A stretch of 49,339 bases of DNA from an uncultured Bacteroidales bacterium (GCA_937884485.1 CALGCG010000077.1:1-49339), one strand, 5' to 3'; positions 1-8,558 are shown, counted from the stretch's first letter. The notes: generated by a model from the letters alone, not told the origin. Numbers and translations are program-made.

Positions 1-1
1 G

Positions 2-124
2 ATCATGGCCGTCGACTTCCGTGCCACAGCCACGCTCGACGTCAGCCGCCTCGCCACCGGCCCCTACCTCCTCCGCCTCACCACCCCCACGGCCACCGCC
101 GTCAGGAAAGTGGTGGTGCAGTGA
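2..124 (+). CDS. C-terminal end of a T9SS-exported protein (type A sorting domain), 5' partial
   Basis: Only the last 40 codons are present; the reading frame enters from the left edge and stops with TGA at 122-124. The visible residues include LDVSRLATGPYLLRL and end in VRKVVVQ. This is the usual form of the type A (Por secretion system) C-terminal sorting domain: a turn of the type 'L..GvY.l.i' followed by a strand ending in a K-[VL]-[VL]-[VL] motif. In this family the tail directs a protein with a Sec signal peptide through the outer membrane and is then removed. The function of the passenger cannot be read from this fragment. A strong terminator follows 26 bp downstream, so it ends its transcription unit. 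Confidence 0.8.
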   Translation: MMAVDFRATATLDVSRLATGPYLLRLTTPTATAVRKVVVQ

Positions 125-150
125 GGCGCCTGATATTGTATTCCGTATGG

Positions 151-190
151 GCATCTTTGCCGACAGGGACGGCAAAGGTGCTTTTTTTTT
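151..190 (+). terminator. Rho-independent terminator
   Basis: A 12-bp stem (151-162 with 170-181, one G-U pair) closes a 7-base loop and is followed at once by a run of nine T. It lies just after the T9SS-tail gene and separates it from the transglycosylase gene. Confidence 0.85.
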
Positions 191-234
191 GAAGGTTTGC
201 ATACTATAATTGTTTTTTTTGCGTTAAGAGGGGT

Positions 235-1500
235 ATGAATCTGAAAATGCACCATATTGCCGCGATGCTGCTGATGCTGGCGCTGGGGGGACCGGCGACG
301 GCACAGGGCGATTTTGACGGCGACGAGGTGGAAATGATGACCAAGCGCTACACCGACGCCTACGACAGCCTCATCGGCAGCTACTACCTCCGCCAGTTCT
401 CCCACAGCCGCCTGCTGAGCAGCCGCGAGCTCTCGCTCGAGGAGTTCGACGCGCTTCCCGATTCCGTCATCGCCAACCGCCTCGCCAGCCTTCACACGGT
501 CATCCCCATGACCTTCAACAGCGAGGTCCGCTCCTACATACGCTTCTACCTCAAGTACATGTCGCGCCGTCTGGATGTCATGCTGAGCCTCGGCCAGTAC
601 TACCACCCCCTCTTCGAGGACGCGCTGAGCCGCTACGAGGTCCCCGAGGAATTGAAGTACCTGACCATTGTGGAAAGCGCCATGAACCCCAACGCCACCT
701 CGCGCGCCGGTGCCGCCGGCCTGTGGCAGTTCATGTACAGCACCGGCAAGAACTACGGCCTGGAGGTCAACTCCGTCGTCGACGAACGCCGCGACACCTA
801 CAAGTCCACCTATGCCGCCGCCCATTTCCTCAGCGACCTGCACAAGGTCTTCGGCGACTGGACCCTCGCCATCGCTGCCTACAACTGCGGCCCCGGCAAC
901 ATCAACAAGGCCATAGCCCGCAGCGGCGGCAAGCGCGATTTCTGGGAGATATACTATTTCCTTCCGCGCGAGACCCGCGGCTATATCCCCGCCTTCATCG
1001 CCGTGACTTATGTGATGAACTTCTACCAGCTCCACGGCCTGCGCCCCCAGCAAATCAAAGTGCCCGTGCACACCGACACCCTCGTGCTGGAACGCGACGT
1101 GCTGTTTGACTACGTGCAGGAGTATACGGGCGTGGAGGCCGACGAGCTGCACACGCTGAATCCCCAGTACCGCACAGACTATATCCCCGCCTCGTCGGGC
1201 CGCTACACGCTGTGTCTCCCCGTCGCCAAGCTGGAACTGTTCATCGCCAACCAGGACTCCATCTACCTCCGTTCGCAGGACAGCCTCTCGCGGCGCCCCC
1301 TGTCGGTTGAACCCGTCAAGCAGAAAGGGTCCAAGGCTTCCGCCTCCAAGGGCGGCAGCGGGCGCTACCACACCGTCAGGAAGGGCGACACTCTCTCCTC
1401 CATTTCCCGCAAATACGGCATCACCGTGCAGAAACTCAAGAAACTCAACGGTCTGAAACGCGACCGCATCAATGTCGGACAGCGCCTCAAAGTGAGATAA
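235..1500 (+). CDS. mltD: MltD-like lytic murein transglycosylase with LysM domain
   Basis: A 421-residue envelope protein expected to cleave peptidoglycan glycan strands, leaving 1,6-anhydro-MurNAc ends. Residues 1-24 form a Sec signal peptide ending in TAQ. An SLT domain spans about 123-240, with the likely catalytic Glu147 in the ES motif (IVESAMNPNATS), followed by the family blocks AGLWQFM and AYNCGPGNINKAI. A single LysM domain (about 377-421, starting YHTVRKGDTLSSIS) closes the protein and would bind peptidoglycan. E. coli MltD has two LysM copies and a lipobox; here there is one LysM and no lipobox Cys, so a periplasmic form is likely. The next gene starts 2 bp after the stop, and the trio 235-2434 reads as one cell-wall operon. 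Confidence 0.9.
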   Translation: MNLKMHHIAAMLLMLALGGPATAQGDFDGDEVEMMTKRYTDAYDSLIGSYYLRQFSHSRLLSSRELSLEEFDALPDSVIANRLASLHTVIPMTFNSEVRSYIRFYLKYMSRRLDVMLSLGQYYHPLFEDALSRYEVPEELKYLTIVESAMNPNATSRAGAAGLWQFMYSTGKNYGLEVNSVVDERRDTYKSTYAAAHFLSDLHKVFGDWTLAIAAYNCGPGNINKAIARSGGKRDFWEIYYFLPRETRGYIPAFIAVTYVMNFYQLHGLRPQQIKVPVHTDTLVLERDVLFDYVQEYTGVEADELHTLNPQYRTDYIPASSGRYTLCLPVAKLELFIANQDSIYLRSQDSLSRRPLSVEPVKQKGSKASASKGGSGRYHTVRKGDTLSSISRKYGITVQKLKKLNGLKRDRINVGQRLKVR

Positions 1501-1502
1501 GC

Positions 1503-1790
1503 ATGAAGAAACTGCTCAAAATAAAAGGACTGAAATACTGGGTGGCTTTTGCCGTTTTCGCCCTTGTGATTCTCTTCATCGACGAGAACAACCTCCTCGT
1601 CACGATGAAGCTCAGCCGCCAGGTGAACGAATTGCGCAGCGAAGAGGCCCAGCTCCGCAAGGACATAGTGCAGGACAGCGTGAACAACGCCGCCCTCCGC
1701 GGCAACCTTGACGCCATAGAGCACTACGGCCGCGAAAACTACTACATGAAACGCTCCGACGAGGATATATTTGTTATTAAAGAAAAATGA
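1503..1790 (+). CDS. DivIC/FtsB-like septum formation initiator
   Basis: A 95-residue bitopic membrane protein. A short basic N-terminus (KKLLKIKGLK) precedes one transmembrane segment (about 12-27, VAFAVFALVILFI), then a charged coiled coil (about 35-65) and a short tail containing YGRENYYMKRSDEDIFVI. This architecture matches the DivIC/FtsB family, which bridges divisome proteins through the coiled coil and a small C-terminal domain. Size is normal for the family. It starts 2 bp after the mltD-like stop and ends just before the NlpC/P60 gene, consistent with a shared role in septal wall synthesis. DivIC and FtsB cannot be told apart by sequence alone. Confidence 0.82.
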   Translation: MKKLLKIKGLKYWVAFAVFALVILFIDENNLLVTMKLSRQVNELRSEEAQLRKDIVQDSVNNAALRGNLDAIEHYGRENYYMKRSDEDIFVIKEK

Positions 1791-1816
1791 TACCAATGAG
1801 ACAGGAGGAAAGAGAA

Positions 1817-2434
1817 ATGAAGCTTCGGAGATGGAAGACGGGAATCGGCTTTTTCGTTTTCGTCGTTTCGTTTTCCCTCTTTGTTTCGTGCGACAGCCTC
1901 AAGGCTTTCATGGCACGCGACCTCGAGGAGGAGGATTTCATCATCGGCCAGCTCTATGTCGACGAAATGGTCGACGAGACCCCCGTCATTGCCCGCCCTG
2001 TGAACAAGCCCTCCGGCTCCCAGACCGGCAAGAACCCCTTGGGGCTCACCTACAGTGCCAACGACAACATGGCCCTCTACGAGGCCATCAATTCATGGCT
2101 GGGCGTGCCCTACAAATACGGCGGCACCGACCGCAACGGTATCGACTGCTCCGCCTTCGTGGGCACCATCTACAAGCAGGTCTACGGCATCAGCCTCAAC
2201 CGCACGGCCAACGATATGCTGCGCAATGTCAACCTCATCTCCAAAGCCCAGCTGCGCGAAGGCGACCTGGTATTCTTCACCAACAGCAAGGGTAAGGTGT
2301 CGCACGTGGGCATCTACCTCAAGGACGAACTCTTCGCCCACTCCTCCACCAGCAATGGCGTCAGCGTCAGCCGTCTGGACAACACCTACTGGAAAAAGCA
2401 TTTCTACAAGGGCGGACGTGTGAAGGGAAGATAG
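1817..2434 (+). CDS. NlpC/P60-family cell-wall endopeptidase lipoprotein
   Basis: A 205-residue predicted lipoprotein that probably hydrolyses gamma-D-Glu/diaminopimelate bonds in peptide stems. The start at 1817 is preferred over an in-frame ATG at 1787 because a good AGGAGG lies 8 bases upstream and because it gives a clean lipoprotein signal: basic MKLRRWK, a hydrophobic stretch, then FVSC with Cys25. The C-terminal half is the NlpC/P60 domain: nucleophile Cys111 in GIDCSAFVGTIYK, His163 in VSHVGIYL, and a third polar residue near HSSTS (175-179). The substrate side is inferred from family knowledge. The gene follows the DivIC-like gene closely and converges on the SUI1 gene. Confidence 0.9.
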   Translation: MKLRRWKTGIGFFVFVVSFSLFVSCDSLKAFMARDLEEEDFIIGQLYVDEMVDETPVIARPVNKPSGSQTGKNPLGLTYSANDNMALYEAINSWLGVPYKYGGTDRNGIDCSAFVGTIYKQVYGISLNRTANDMLRNVNLISKAQLREGDLVFFTNSKGKVSHVGIYLKDELFAHSSTSNGVSVSRLDNTYWKKHFYKGGRVKGR

Positions 2435-2469
2435 GGCTCGAGGTCTGGAAATCAGGGAAAGGAAATCTT

Positions 2470-2775
2470 TTATTTGCTATTGCTGTAGCCCAGGGACAGC
2501 AGCAGGGCGACGGTCTTTTCTTTGACTTCGCCCTGGATGATTATCTCGCCCTCCTTGGCGCTGCCCCCGGTTCCCAGGCGGGTCTTCAGCATCTTGGCAA
2601 GGGCCTGCAGGTCGTCGTCTGTACCGACAAATCCGCGTACCACCGTGGCTGTCTTGCCGCCGCGCCCTTTGCGCTCGATGGCTACACGCAGTTTCTGCCG
2701 CTCGGGGGCCAAAGTCTCCACTTCGGGCGTGGTGTCTTGGAAGTTGAAGTCGGGATTGGTGGAGTATACAATCAT
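2470..2775 (-). CDS. yciH: SUI1/YciH-family translation factor
   Basis: A 101-residue homologue of eukaryotic initiation factor eIF1. After a variable N-terminus, residues about 30-101 form the SUI1 fold: KLRVAIERKGRGGKTATVV, then a loop and helix with DDLQALAKMLKTRLGTGG, and a final strand EIIIQGEV. The GRGGK and TGGS segments are the conserved basic and glycine-rich loops of the family. In E. coli YciH is non-essential and affects initiation fidelity or repression under stress; the role here is inferred. Its ATG overlaps the stop of the upstream lipid-kinase gene by ATGA, so translation is probably coupled. Confidence 0.9.
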   Translation of the reverse strand: MIVYSTNPDFNFQDTTPEVETLAPERQKLRVAIERKGRGGKTATVVRGFVGTDDDLQALAKMLKTRLGTGGSAKEGEIIIQGEVKEKTVALLLSLGYSNSK

Positions 2776-3653
2776 TTGTGAGCGAAAATTTTAACGGATT
2801 TGGGATGATTGATGAAGTGGAGCTCTTTGCCCAGATTCTCCCCTTCGCCGTCGATGTTGACCCATTTGTGTACATTGCCCTCAATGGTAATCTCTTTGGC
2901 ACGGAACGTCTCAACATGCTGCGAGTGGTCCAGCAGGTTCATGAACGCCATGGGGGCTGTGATGAGGATGTGGTCGAGAGGCACCTTGTCGATGATGCTG
3001 ATGTCGATGAGTCCGTCGCAGAGGCTGGCTTTCGGGGCAACGGCAAGGTTGTATCCATATTGGCGCCCGTTGGCAATGGCGATGAACCACGCATTGCGGT
3101 CGATGGTGCGGCCGTCGATAGTAATGCGGTAGGTATTGCATTGATAGCTGGCGTATTCTCTGAGAATGAGGTTGGTGTATGCGGCAAAGCCCCTTGTTTT
3201 GGCGGCATGCATCAAGCGTGCGATATAGGCATCAAAACCTACGCCGGCGGCGCTGACGGAAATCCACTTGTTGTTGATGACAATGGAGTCGATGAGTTGC
3301 TCGTTCTGTTGGTTGAGCAGGCGCACCGCAAGGGTGGGTTTGAGAGGTATCTTGAGCGACCGTGCCAGGCCGTTGCCGCTGCCGCAGGGGATGATGCCCA
3401 TGGTGATGCCGGTGTCCTTCAGGCCTTGTGCCACATCGTTGATGCTGCCGTCGCCTCCCACGGCGACAACGCAGTCATACCCCTGCTCTACGGCCTTGCG
3501 GGCTATCTCGGTGCCATGGTGTATATGTTCGGTGTAGCACACCGAATAGTCGAAAAGGTCCTGATTGAGGTTGTCCTTCAGTATTGTTTCAATTTTTTTT
3601 TGGCGGCCCACGCCCGAGATGGGGTTGACCACAAAGATGGTTTTCTTTTTCAT
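2772..3653 (-). CDS. Diacylglycerol kinase-like lipid kinase (DagK/YegS family)
   Basis: A 293-residue cytosolic enzyme of the DAGK catalytic family, which phosphorylates diacylglycerol or related lipids with ATP. The start at 3653 gives MKKKTIFVVNPISG, the usual first strand and nucleotide-proximal turn. Conserved blocks are VAVGGDGSINDV (about 63-74) and PCGSGNGLAR (89-98), followed by the second beta-domain with NGRQYGYNLAVAPKASLCDG and VNIDGEG. Length and motif order match YegS/DgkB-type proteins; the exact lipid is not readable. The start overlaps the sulfatase stop (ATGA), and its own stop overlaps the SUI1 start in the same way. Linkage to an LTA-synthase-type enzyme fits lipid recycling: such enzymes release diacylglycerol, which a kinase can return to phosphatidate. 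Confidence 0.88.
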   Translation of the reverse strand: MKKKTIFVVNPISGVGRQKKIETILKDNLNQDLFDYSVCYTEHIHHGTEIARKAVEQGYDCVVAVGGDGSINDVAQGLKDTGITMGIIPCGSGNGLARSLKIPLKPTLAVRLLNQQNEQLIDSIVINNKWISVSAAGVGFDAYIARLMHAAKTRGFAAYTNLILREYASYQCNTYRITIDGRTIDRNAWFIAIANGRQYGYNLAVAPKASLCDGLIDISIIDKVPLDHILITAPMAFMNLLDHSQHVETFRAKEITIEGNVHKWVNIDGEGENLGKELHFINHPKSVKIFAHK

Positions 3654-5590
3654 TTCGCTGTAAGTTTGTTGTTCATCACTCGGTGGAAGTATTGTTGCAC
3701 CACGGCTTTGAGGAAGCGCAGGTTCTCGGGGGTGCCTTCCTCGTGGGTGCATTGTATATGACTTTCGTCGGTGTCGTCCCTGCGCATGCCGCTGATGACG
3801 GTGATGTCGTGCCGGGCAGGGTTGGAGGGGTTGTTGCTGACCATGCAGAAGTAGTCGTTGCCGAAGTAAACCTGCCATCCTTGTTCAGGGTTCTGCGCGA
3901 CACTTTGGCCGAAGGCGAGGGTGCGATCGTCGAAGCCCAGCCAGTCGATGATGGAAGGCAGGAGGTCGGTCTGCTGGACGATGCGTTGCGACACACGGCC
4001 CTGGGGGTTGCGTGCGTCGAAGACGACCATGGGTATGCGGTACCAGCCGTCGTAGCCGTGGTACTCGGGGCTGATGCCGGGGCCGCTGTGGTCGGCGGTG
4101 ATGATGAAGATAGTGTTGGAGAACCAGGGTTGGCGGCGGGCCTCGTCGAAGAACTTGCGGAGGGCGTTGTCCATGTATTCCACGCACTTGAGGATGGGGT
4201 GGGGGCCTTCGGGGAAGCGGTCCTTGTACTGGTCGGGGAGGGGGAAGGGGTCGTGGCTGGTGACGGTGAAGACGGTGGTGAGGAAGGGCTGTCGGAATGT
4301 GCTGGTGCGGCGCACGACATACTGCAGGAAAGGCTCGTCGTAGATGCCCCACACGCCGTCGAAGTCCTCGGGGCGGCTCTTGGGGTCGGCCTCGAACTCG
4401 TTCTTGCCGAGGTATTCGTTGTAGCCGATGCGGGAGCAGACCTTGTCGAAGTCCATCACGCCGTTGTGGCTGCCGTGGAAGAAAGCGGTGTGGTAGCCGT
4501 GGCGGTTGAGCACGGTGGGGATGCCTTGGATGCTGTCGTTGCGATAGGTGCTGTTGACGAAGGGGACGTACATCCAGGTGGGGATGCCGGTGTTGATGGC
4601 GGTGATGCCCTCGATGGAGCGTTTACCGTTGGAACGGCCCTGATAGACGGTGCTATAGCGTGCCAGAGAGTCGAGGAAGGGTGTGCGTGTGTCGGCGCCG
4701 GGCTGGTGGTTGTAGATGCCGCTGTATTCCTGCCCGAAGCTTTCCACGATGATGAGCACCACGTTGGGCGGCAGGGTGCGGAGGCTGTCGGGGGTGGTGT
4801 CGAGCACGGGGGCCGTCTTGGCGGCCAGGGGGATGTTTTCGGGGGTGAAGAGTTGGTCGGCGGTGCGCTGGGGCATGTAGTTGTGCGGCTCCAGTTGCGG
4901 GCGCATGAGGGTGCGGACGATGTTGTAGCCGCTGTTGCTCACCAGGGGTATGTTCTTCGGCTGGCAGTAGCGGGTGGCGTCCTCGGGCTGGATGAAGGGG
5001 CCGAAGCCGCCGCGCATGAGGAACCACACCACAAGCAGTCCGACGCCGAGGCCGATCAAATCGTTGGTCATCGCGGTGTTGGGGTTGCGCTTGGCGAGGC
5101 GAATGCGATGGTTGACAACGAAGAAGGCCACAATGATGAGGATGCCGAAGACGAAGGCATACCAGTAGTTCACCATGAAGTGGGGTATCATCTTGTCCAT
5201 TGGACCACTGTTGCCGAGGTAGGCGAAGATTTCGTTGGAGAGCATGTGGTAGGTGTACTGGTAGTAGGCCGAGTCGGCAGCGCGGGCCACCAGGAGGAAC
5301 AGCACGGGAAGTACGTAGAACACCTCGGTGATGATGCGGTACCACCGTTGCCAGCGGGCTTTGGTGGGCAGCAGCATCAGCAGGGCGAAAGGAGCCAGCA
5401 CCATGCAGACCGTTGCCAGTCCGAACACCAGGTTGCCCCAGAGCACTCCGGCCCATTCGCCGAAGGTCTCGAGGGGGAAGATATGGCTGTTGGCGGCATG
5501 GAAGAGTATCTGCATGGCCTCCAGTGCGCCGAATGCAAGCAGCAGCTTGTACAGCAGGTAGATGTATGTGTTATGTGCTTTCTTTTTCAT
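3650..5590 (-). CDS. LTA-synthase-family sulfatase/phosphoglycerol transferase, membrane-bound
   Basis: A 646-residue inner-membrane enzyme. About five transmembrane segments fill residues 1-200, and a periplasmic alkaline-phosphatase-fold domain follows. Metal and catalytic landmarks are NVVLIIVESFGQEYSG, the likely nucleophile Ser in SNGKRSIEG (the position of the Thr nucleophile in LtaS), FFHGSHNGVMDFD, and ITADHSGPG. Family members transfer phosphoglycerol or phosphoethanolamine to glycans or lipids; the acceptor here is unknown. The start at 5590 (MKKKAHN) is preferred over an in-frame ATG at 5611, which falls inside a heptameric repeat array and would add only MSYELRI. The stop overlaps the lipid-kinase start. 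Confidence 0.85.
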   Translation of the reverse strand: MKKKAHNTYIYLLYKLLLAFGALEAMQILFHAANSHIFPLETFGEWAGVLWGNLVFGLATVCMVLAPFALLMLLPTKARWQRWYRIITEVFYVLPVLFLLVARAADSAYYQYTYHMLSNEIFAYLGNSGPMDKMIPHFMVNYWYAFVFGILIIVAFFVVNHRIRLAKRNPNTAMTNDLIGLGVGLLVVWFLMRGGFGPFIQPEDATRYCQPKNIPLVSNSGYNIVRTLMRPQLEPHNYMPQRTADQLFTPENIPLAAKTAPVLDTTPDSLRTLPPNVVLIIVESFGQEYSGIYNHQPGADTRTPFLDSLARYSTVYQGRSNGKRSIEGITAINTGIPTWMYVPFVNSTYRNDSIQGIPTVLNRHGYHTAFFHGSHNGVMDFDKVCSRIGYNEYLGKNEFEADPKSRPEDFDGVWGIYDEPFLQYVVRRTSTFRQPFLTTVFTVTSHDPFPLPDQYKDRFPEGPHPILKCVEYMDNALRKFFDEARRQPWFSNTIFIITADHSGPGISPEYHGYDGWYRIPMVVFDARNPQGRVSQRIVQQTDLLPSIIDWLGFDDRTLAFGQSVAQNPEQGWQVYFGNDYFCMVSNNPSNPARHDITVISGMRRDDTDESHIQCTHEEGTPENLRFLKAVVQQYFHRVMNNKLTAK

Positions 5591-5622
5591 GATTCTTAAC
5601 TCATAGCTCATAGCTCATAACT
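5588..5622 (-). repeat. Heptamer tandem array at the GldB-like/sulfatase junction
   Basis: On the minus strand the sequence reads agttatg, agctatg, agctatg, agttaag, aatcatg: five units of 7 bases. It begins one base after the TGA of the GldB-like gene and its last unit contains the ATG of the sulfatase gene, so it fills the whole junction. There is no Shine-Dalgarno sequence. Confidence 0.85.
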
Positions 5623-5623
5623 C

Positions 5624-6568
5624 TCAAGGTCTCCACCCTGAGGTTTCGAGTATCTTGCGGCTGTCGGTGTCGGCGAAGAGTTCGCTCACCGACACGCCGA
5701 TCTTTTTCATGTATTGTTTCACAATCTGCCATCCGAGCCAGGCATTGGTGCGTGGGGCCGACCCTTCGCCGAAGGCATTGGTCTTCGGGGCGTCGTCGAC
5801 GAGGTTGTTCAGTTGTGTCATGTCGCTGCTGAAGAGCATCTTGTTCTGTATCAGCCAGCCCCAGACATTCTCTGCGTTCTCCTGCATCCAGTCCAGCTGG
5901 GCTTTGGTGTAGCGGAGCTTGATGGTGTCGGGCGTTGACGGTAGCACCTGATCGAGGAAGTAGAGTGTTTTGCCTTCGGCGATGGCGTAGTCCAGAAAGG
6001 TCAGGTCGCCGTCGGGCAGTTCGATGTGGCTGCGGGCGGCGGAGGCCATCACGTCGGAGGCGATGTATTCGCGGCGGCAGAGGCGGGTGATATAGGCTGG
6101 TATGCCGAAGCGCTGCATCTCGTCCACATGGCCGAGGGTGTAGTTGTCGAGGCTGATGGCCATGTCGGTGAGGTTGCCGAAGACGCGGTTGGGGTAGTTG
6201 CCGAGGTCGGCGGTGACAAGGGTGTAGAAGTGCTGGACGTTCATCTCGGGGCACAGCTCCTCGGTGCGGGCCATGGCGTCGCCCAGTTCCTGCTCGAGCC
6301 ACGAGAGGTCGTGGTAGAGGCTGTCGGTGACGGTGTAGATGCGGCGCACGGAGGGGTCGTTCACAAAGTCGTCGAGTGCGGCCATGAAGGCAGGGTCGTC
6401 GGGATTGTAGTTGAGCAGAGGTGTGGTGAAATCAGCGGCATTGCCTTGTCCGGCAAACAAAAACTGTTCGAAGCGATGTATTGTCACAGGTTCGGCATGG
6501 TGGCCGCAGGCAGTGACAAGCAAAGCCAACTCAACAATGCGGAGACACAACCTTGTGTGTCTCCGCAT
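5624..6568 (-). CDS. gldB: GldB-like gliding-motility lipoprotein
   Basis: A 314-residue predicted lipoprotein. With the start at 6568 the N-terminus is MRRHTRLCLRIVELALLVTAC, ending in a lipobox LVTAC. An in-frame ATG at 6601 would overlap the DUF349 gene and give a poorer signal. The mature part has features of the GldB family: an early RFEQFLFA segment, repeated acidic/aromatic stretches, YITRLCRREYI, and near the end NAWLGWQIVKQYM with GVSVSELFADTDSRKILE. GldB is needed for gliding and T9SS function in Flavobacterium; in non-gliding Bacteroidales it is retained with an unknown envelope role. A perfect 14-bp hairpin covers the start codon. I am fairly sure of the family, less so of the start. 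Confidence 0.72.
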   Translation of the reverse strand: MRRHTRLCLRIVELALLVTACGHHAEPVTIHRFEQFLFAGQGNAADFTTPLLNYNPDDPAFMAALDDFVNDPSVRRIYTVTDSLYHDLSWLEQELGDAMARTEELCPEMNVQHFYTLVTADLGNYPNRVFGNLTDMAISLDNYTLGHVDEMQRFGIPAYITRLCRREYIASDVMASAARSHIELPDGDLTFLDYAIAEGKTLYFLDQVLPSTPDTIKLRYTKAQLDWMQENAENVWGWLIQNKMLFSSDMTQLNNLVDDAPKTNAFGEGSAPRTNAWLGWQIVKQYMKKIGVSVSELFADTDSRKILETSGWRP

Positions 6569-6569
6569 T
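6536..6569 (-). promoter_or_regulatory. Perfect 14-bp hairpin covering the GldB-like start codon
   Basis: aatgcggagacaca (6536-6549) pairs perfectly with tgtgtctccgcatt (6556-6569) around a 6-base loop. On the minus strand the stem begins at the chosen ATG (6568) and runs through the first 11 codons. It lies 22 bp after the DUF349 stop. It could be an intra-operon terminator or attenuator (the following T content is only moderate), or it could hide the start codon from ribosomes. Confidence 0.7.
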
Positions 6570-6590
6570 TGGTGGAGTCTATGTAAACCC

Positions 6591-8558
6591 TTATTCGGCA
6601 TTTTTAGAAACGTCTTCTTTTTCTTCTTTTTCGGCCTCGTTGAGTATACGGAGCTTTGCCTGCATCAGTGCAATCTGCTGGCGGGCTCCCTGCATCTTTT
6701 TCTCGAATTCCTGCTTCAACAGCTCGGCCTGCTTGCTCGAAGCCAGGAATCCCAGGTTGTTCTCCCAGAGGGCCAGGTCGCTGCGCAATTTCTCGATTTT
6801 TTCCTGAAGTTCTTGTTTCTCATTGTTGACGAAACGGCGTGCATCGCCACCGGCGTTGCGTATACGCTCGCGGTAGGCGGTCTCTTCGGCCTCGCGGGCG
6901 CTGATTTTCAGTTGTTCAAAGATGCGGTCGATTTCGCCGCGGAACTCCTTCTGCAGTCTCTCCTTGTCGGTCATGGGTACAAAGCCCACTTCCGCCCAGC
7001 GGCGCTGGAACTCTTTGATGGCGCTGAGGTTCTCCTCGCGGTTGTCGCCGAATTGGTGGGCCTTGAGTTCGGCGATGATGGCCTCCTTGGCGGCGAGGTT
7101 CTCATGTTCCGAACTGCGACGTTCGGCAAAGAATTCCCCTTTCTTGGCAAAGAACTCGTCGCAGGCTTTGCGGAAGCGTTGCCACACTTTCTCGCTCACC
7201 TTGCGGCTGGTGGAGCCGATGGACTTCCACTCCTGTTGCAGCTGGAGCAGCTCCTCGGTGGCATGTTTCCAATCCTCGCGTTTGGCGATGGCTTCGGCCT
7301 TGAGGCAGAGGTCCACTTTCTTCTGGTAGTTGGATTCCTGCTCGTCGCGGATGGTGCCGAAGTATTCCTTCTTGTCGCTGTAGTGCTTGTCGATCATGCC
7401 TTTGAATTTGGTCCAGATTTCCTCGTTCACTTCGCGGGGAACGGGACCTATGGTCTTCCACACCTTCAGCAGTTCGTCGAGGGCGGTGGTGGTGTCGTTC
7501 CATTCCTTGGTGGTTTCGGGACGCTTCTCGGTCAGTTCGACGGCCTTGTCGATCAGGGCCTGCTTGGCCAGCAGGTTGTTGTCCAACTCTTCTTTTCGCT
7601 GGTCGTAGTATTCCTTGCGGCGCTCGTCGATCTGGTTGGCGGCGTTGCAGAAACGCTGCCAGATGTCCTCGTTCTGCTCGGTGGGCACAGGTCCGATTTC
7701 TTTCCAGCGGGCGCGGAGGTCCTGCAGGCCTTTGAACGCTTTGGTCACAGAGGGCTCCATGATGAGTTCTTCGGCGCTTTCGCAAAGTTTTATTTTCTCC
7801 TCAAGGTTGCGCTTCTGGTCGAGGGCGCGGAGCTCGCGGTTTATTTTCAGTTTATTGAAGAATTGTTCAATCTGGAAGTGGTAGTTCTGCCAGAGGTCGT
7901 TCATCTGCTCGCGGGGCACCTCGCCGATGGCTTTCCAACGCTCCTGGATGTTGTTGAACTTATCCATGGCGGTGCGTACCTGCTCTTCCTCGGAGTCGAT
8001 GAGCTGGCGCATCTCTTCGATGAGGGCCTGCTTGGCCTCGAGGTTGCGCTGTTTCTGGGCCTCGATCTCCTCCATATATTTCTGCCTTGCAGCGCGGTAT
8101 TGGTCGTGCAGTCGGTGCATCTCTTCGGCCACGGCATCGTTCTCGTACTGGTACTCGTCCTTGTTGCCACCATCGGCAATGAACTTTTCGAAGGCTGCGT
8201 TCTGCACCTCGCGGTTCAGTTCGTTAAAACGGGTGCGGATGGAGGCTACACGGTTCTTGATTTTCTGGACGTCCTGGCCCATAAGTTCCTTCATGGCCTC
8301 GACCAGCTCCTCGCGGGTGCAGGTGCTGTAGTCGGGTTCGGGTTCGGCCTCGGCCTCAGGTTCGGCGGCAGGGGCGTTGGCTTCTACTTCAGCGGCAGGT
8401 GCCACTTCAGTTGCCTCGGTGGCTGGGGCATCGGCGACGACGGGCGTCTCCATGGGCTCGGCGGGGGCGATAGGGGTTTCGGCTGCCTTGGCAGCGGCGT
8501 TCTCAGTGTTCGGCAGGGCGTCTATGGCGTTCTGCAGGGTGTTGGTCTCTTCCATCAT
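6591..8558 (-). CDS. DUF349 repeat protein
   Basis: A 655-residue, highly charged, probably cytoplasmic protein. The first 120 or so residues are Ala/Pro/Glu-rich and look disordered. The rest is a series of DUF349 repeats of about 70-75 residues, each built around a W-x-x-I/V-G-x-V/S-P/S motif followed by LW or VWxxF: for example RWKAIGEVPREQMNDLW, RWKEIGPVPTEQNEDIW, VWKTIGPVPREVNEEIW, EWKSIGSTSRKVSEKVW and RWAEVGFVPMTDKERL. Long helical, coiled-coil-like stretches connect them, and the C-terminus is a final coiled coil. The family is widespread in Bacteroidota without a settled function. A good -7 promoter element lies about 85 bp upstream. The start could be 8558 or 8555 (two consecutive ATG). 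Confidence 0.88.
   Translation of the reverse strand: MMEETNTLQNAIDALPNTENAAAKAAETPIAPAEPMETPVVADAPATEATEVAPAAEVEANAPAAEPEAEAEPEPDYSTCTREELVEAMKELMGQDVQKIKNRVASIRTRFNELNREVQNAAFEKFIADGGNKDEYQYENDAVAEEMHRLHDQYRAARQKYMEEIEAQKQRNLEAKQALIEEMRQLIDSEEEQVRTAMDKFNNIQERWKAIGEVPREQMNDLWQNYHFQIEQFFNKLKINRELRALDQKRNLEEKIKLCESAEELIMEPSVTKAFKGLQDLRARWKEIGPVPTEQNEDIWQRFCNAANQIDERRKEYYDQRKEELDNNLLAKQALIDKAVELTEKRPETTKEWNDTTTALDELLKVWKTIGPVPREVNEEIWTKFKGMIDKHYSDKKEYFGTIRDEQESNYQKKVDLCLKAEAIAKREDWKHATEELLQLQQEWKSIGSTSRKVSEKVWQRFRKACDEFFAKKGEFFAERRSSEHENLAAKEAIIAELKAHQFGDNREENLSAIKEFQRRWAEVGFVPMTDKERLQKEFRGEIDRIFEQLKISAREAEETAYRERIRNAGGDARRFVNNEKQELQEKIEKLRSDLALWENNLGFLASSKQAELLKQEFEKKMQGARQQIALMQAKLRILNEAEKEEKEDVSKNAE

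Noticed and set aside
64..1371. Long open frames on the strand opposite real genes, such as 64-1371 (-), 3683-5599 (+), 15619-16962 (+), 16547-18904 (+) and 19278-21389 (-)
   Set aside because: They lie antisense to genes with clear families, have biased low-complexity composition (runs of Val/Gly/Ala/Glu or Arg/Pro), and are expected in GC-rich coding DNA. None shows a domain or a start signal.
5591..5611. ATG at 5611 as start of the sulfatase gene
   Set aside because: The seven extra residues (MSYELRI) come from the heptamer array; the membrane protein has a normal N-terminus from 5590.
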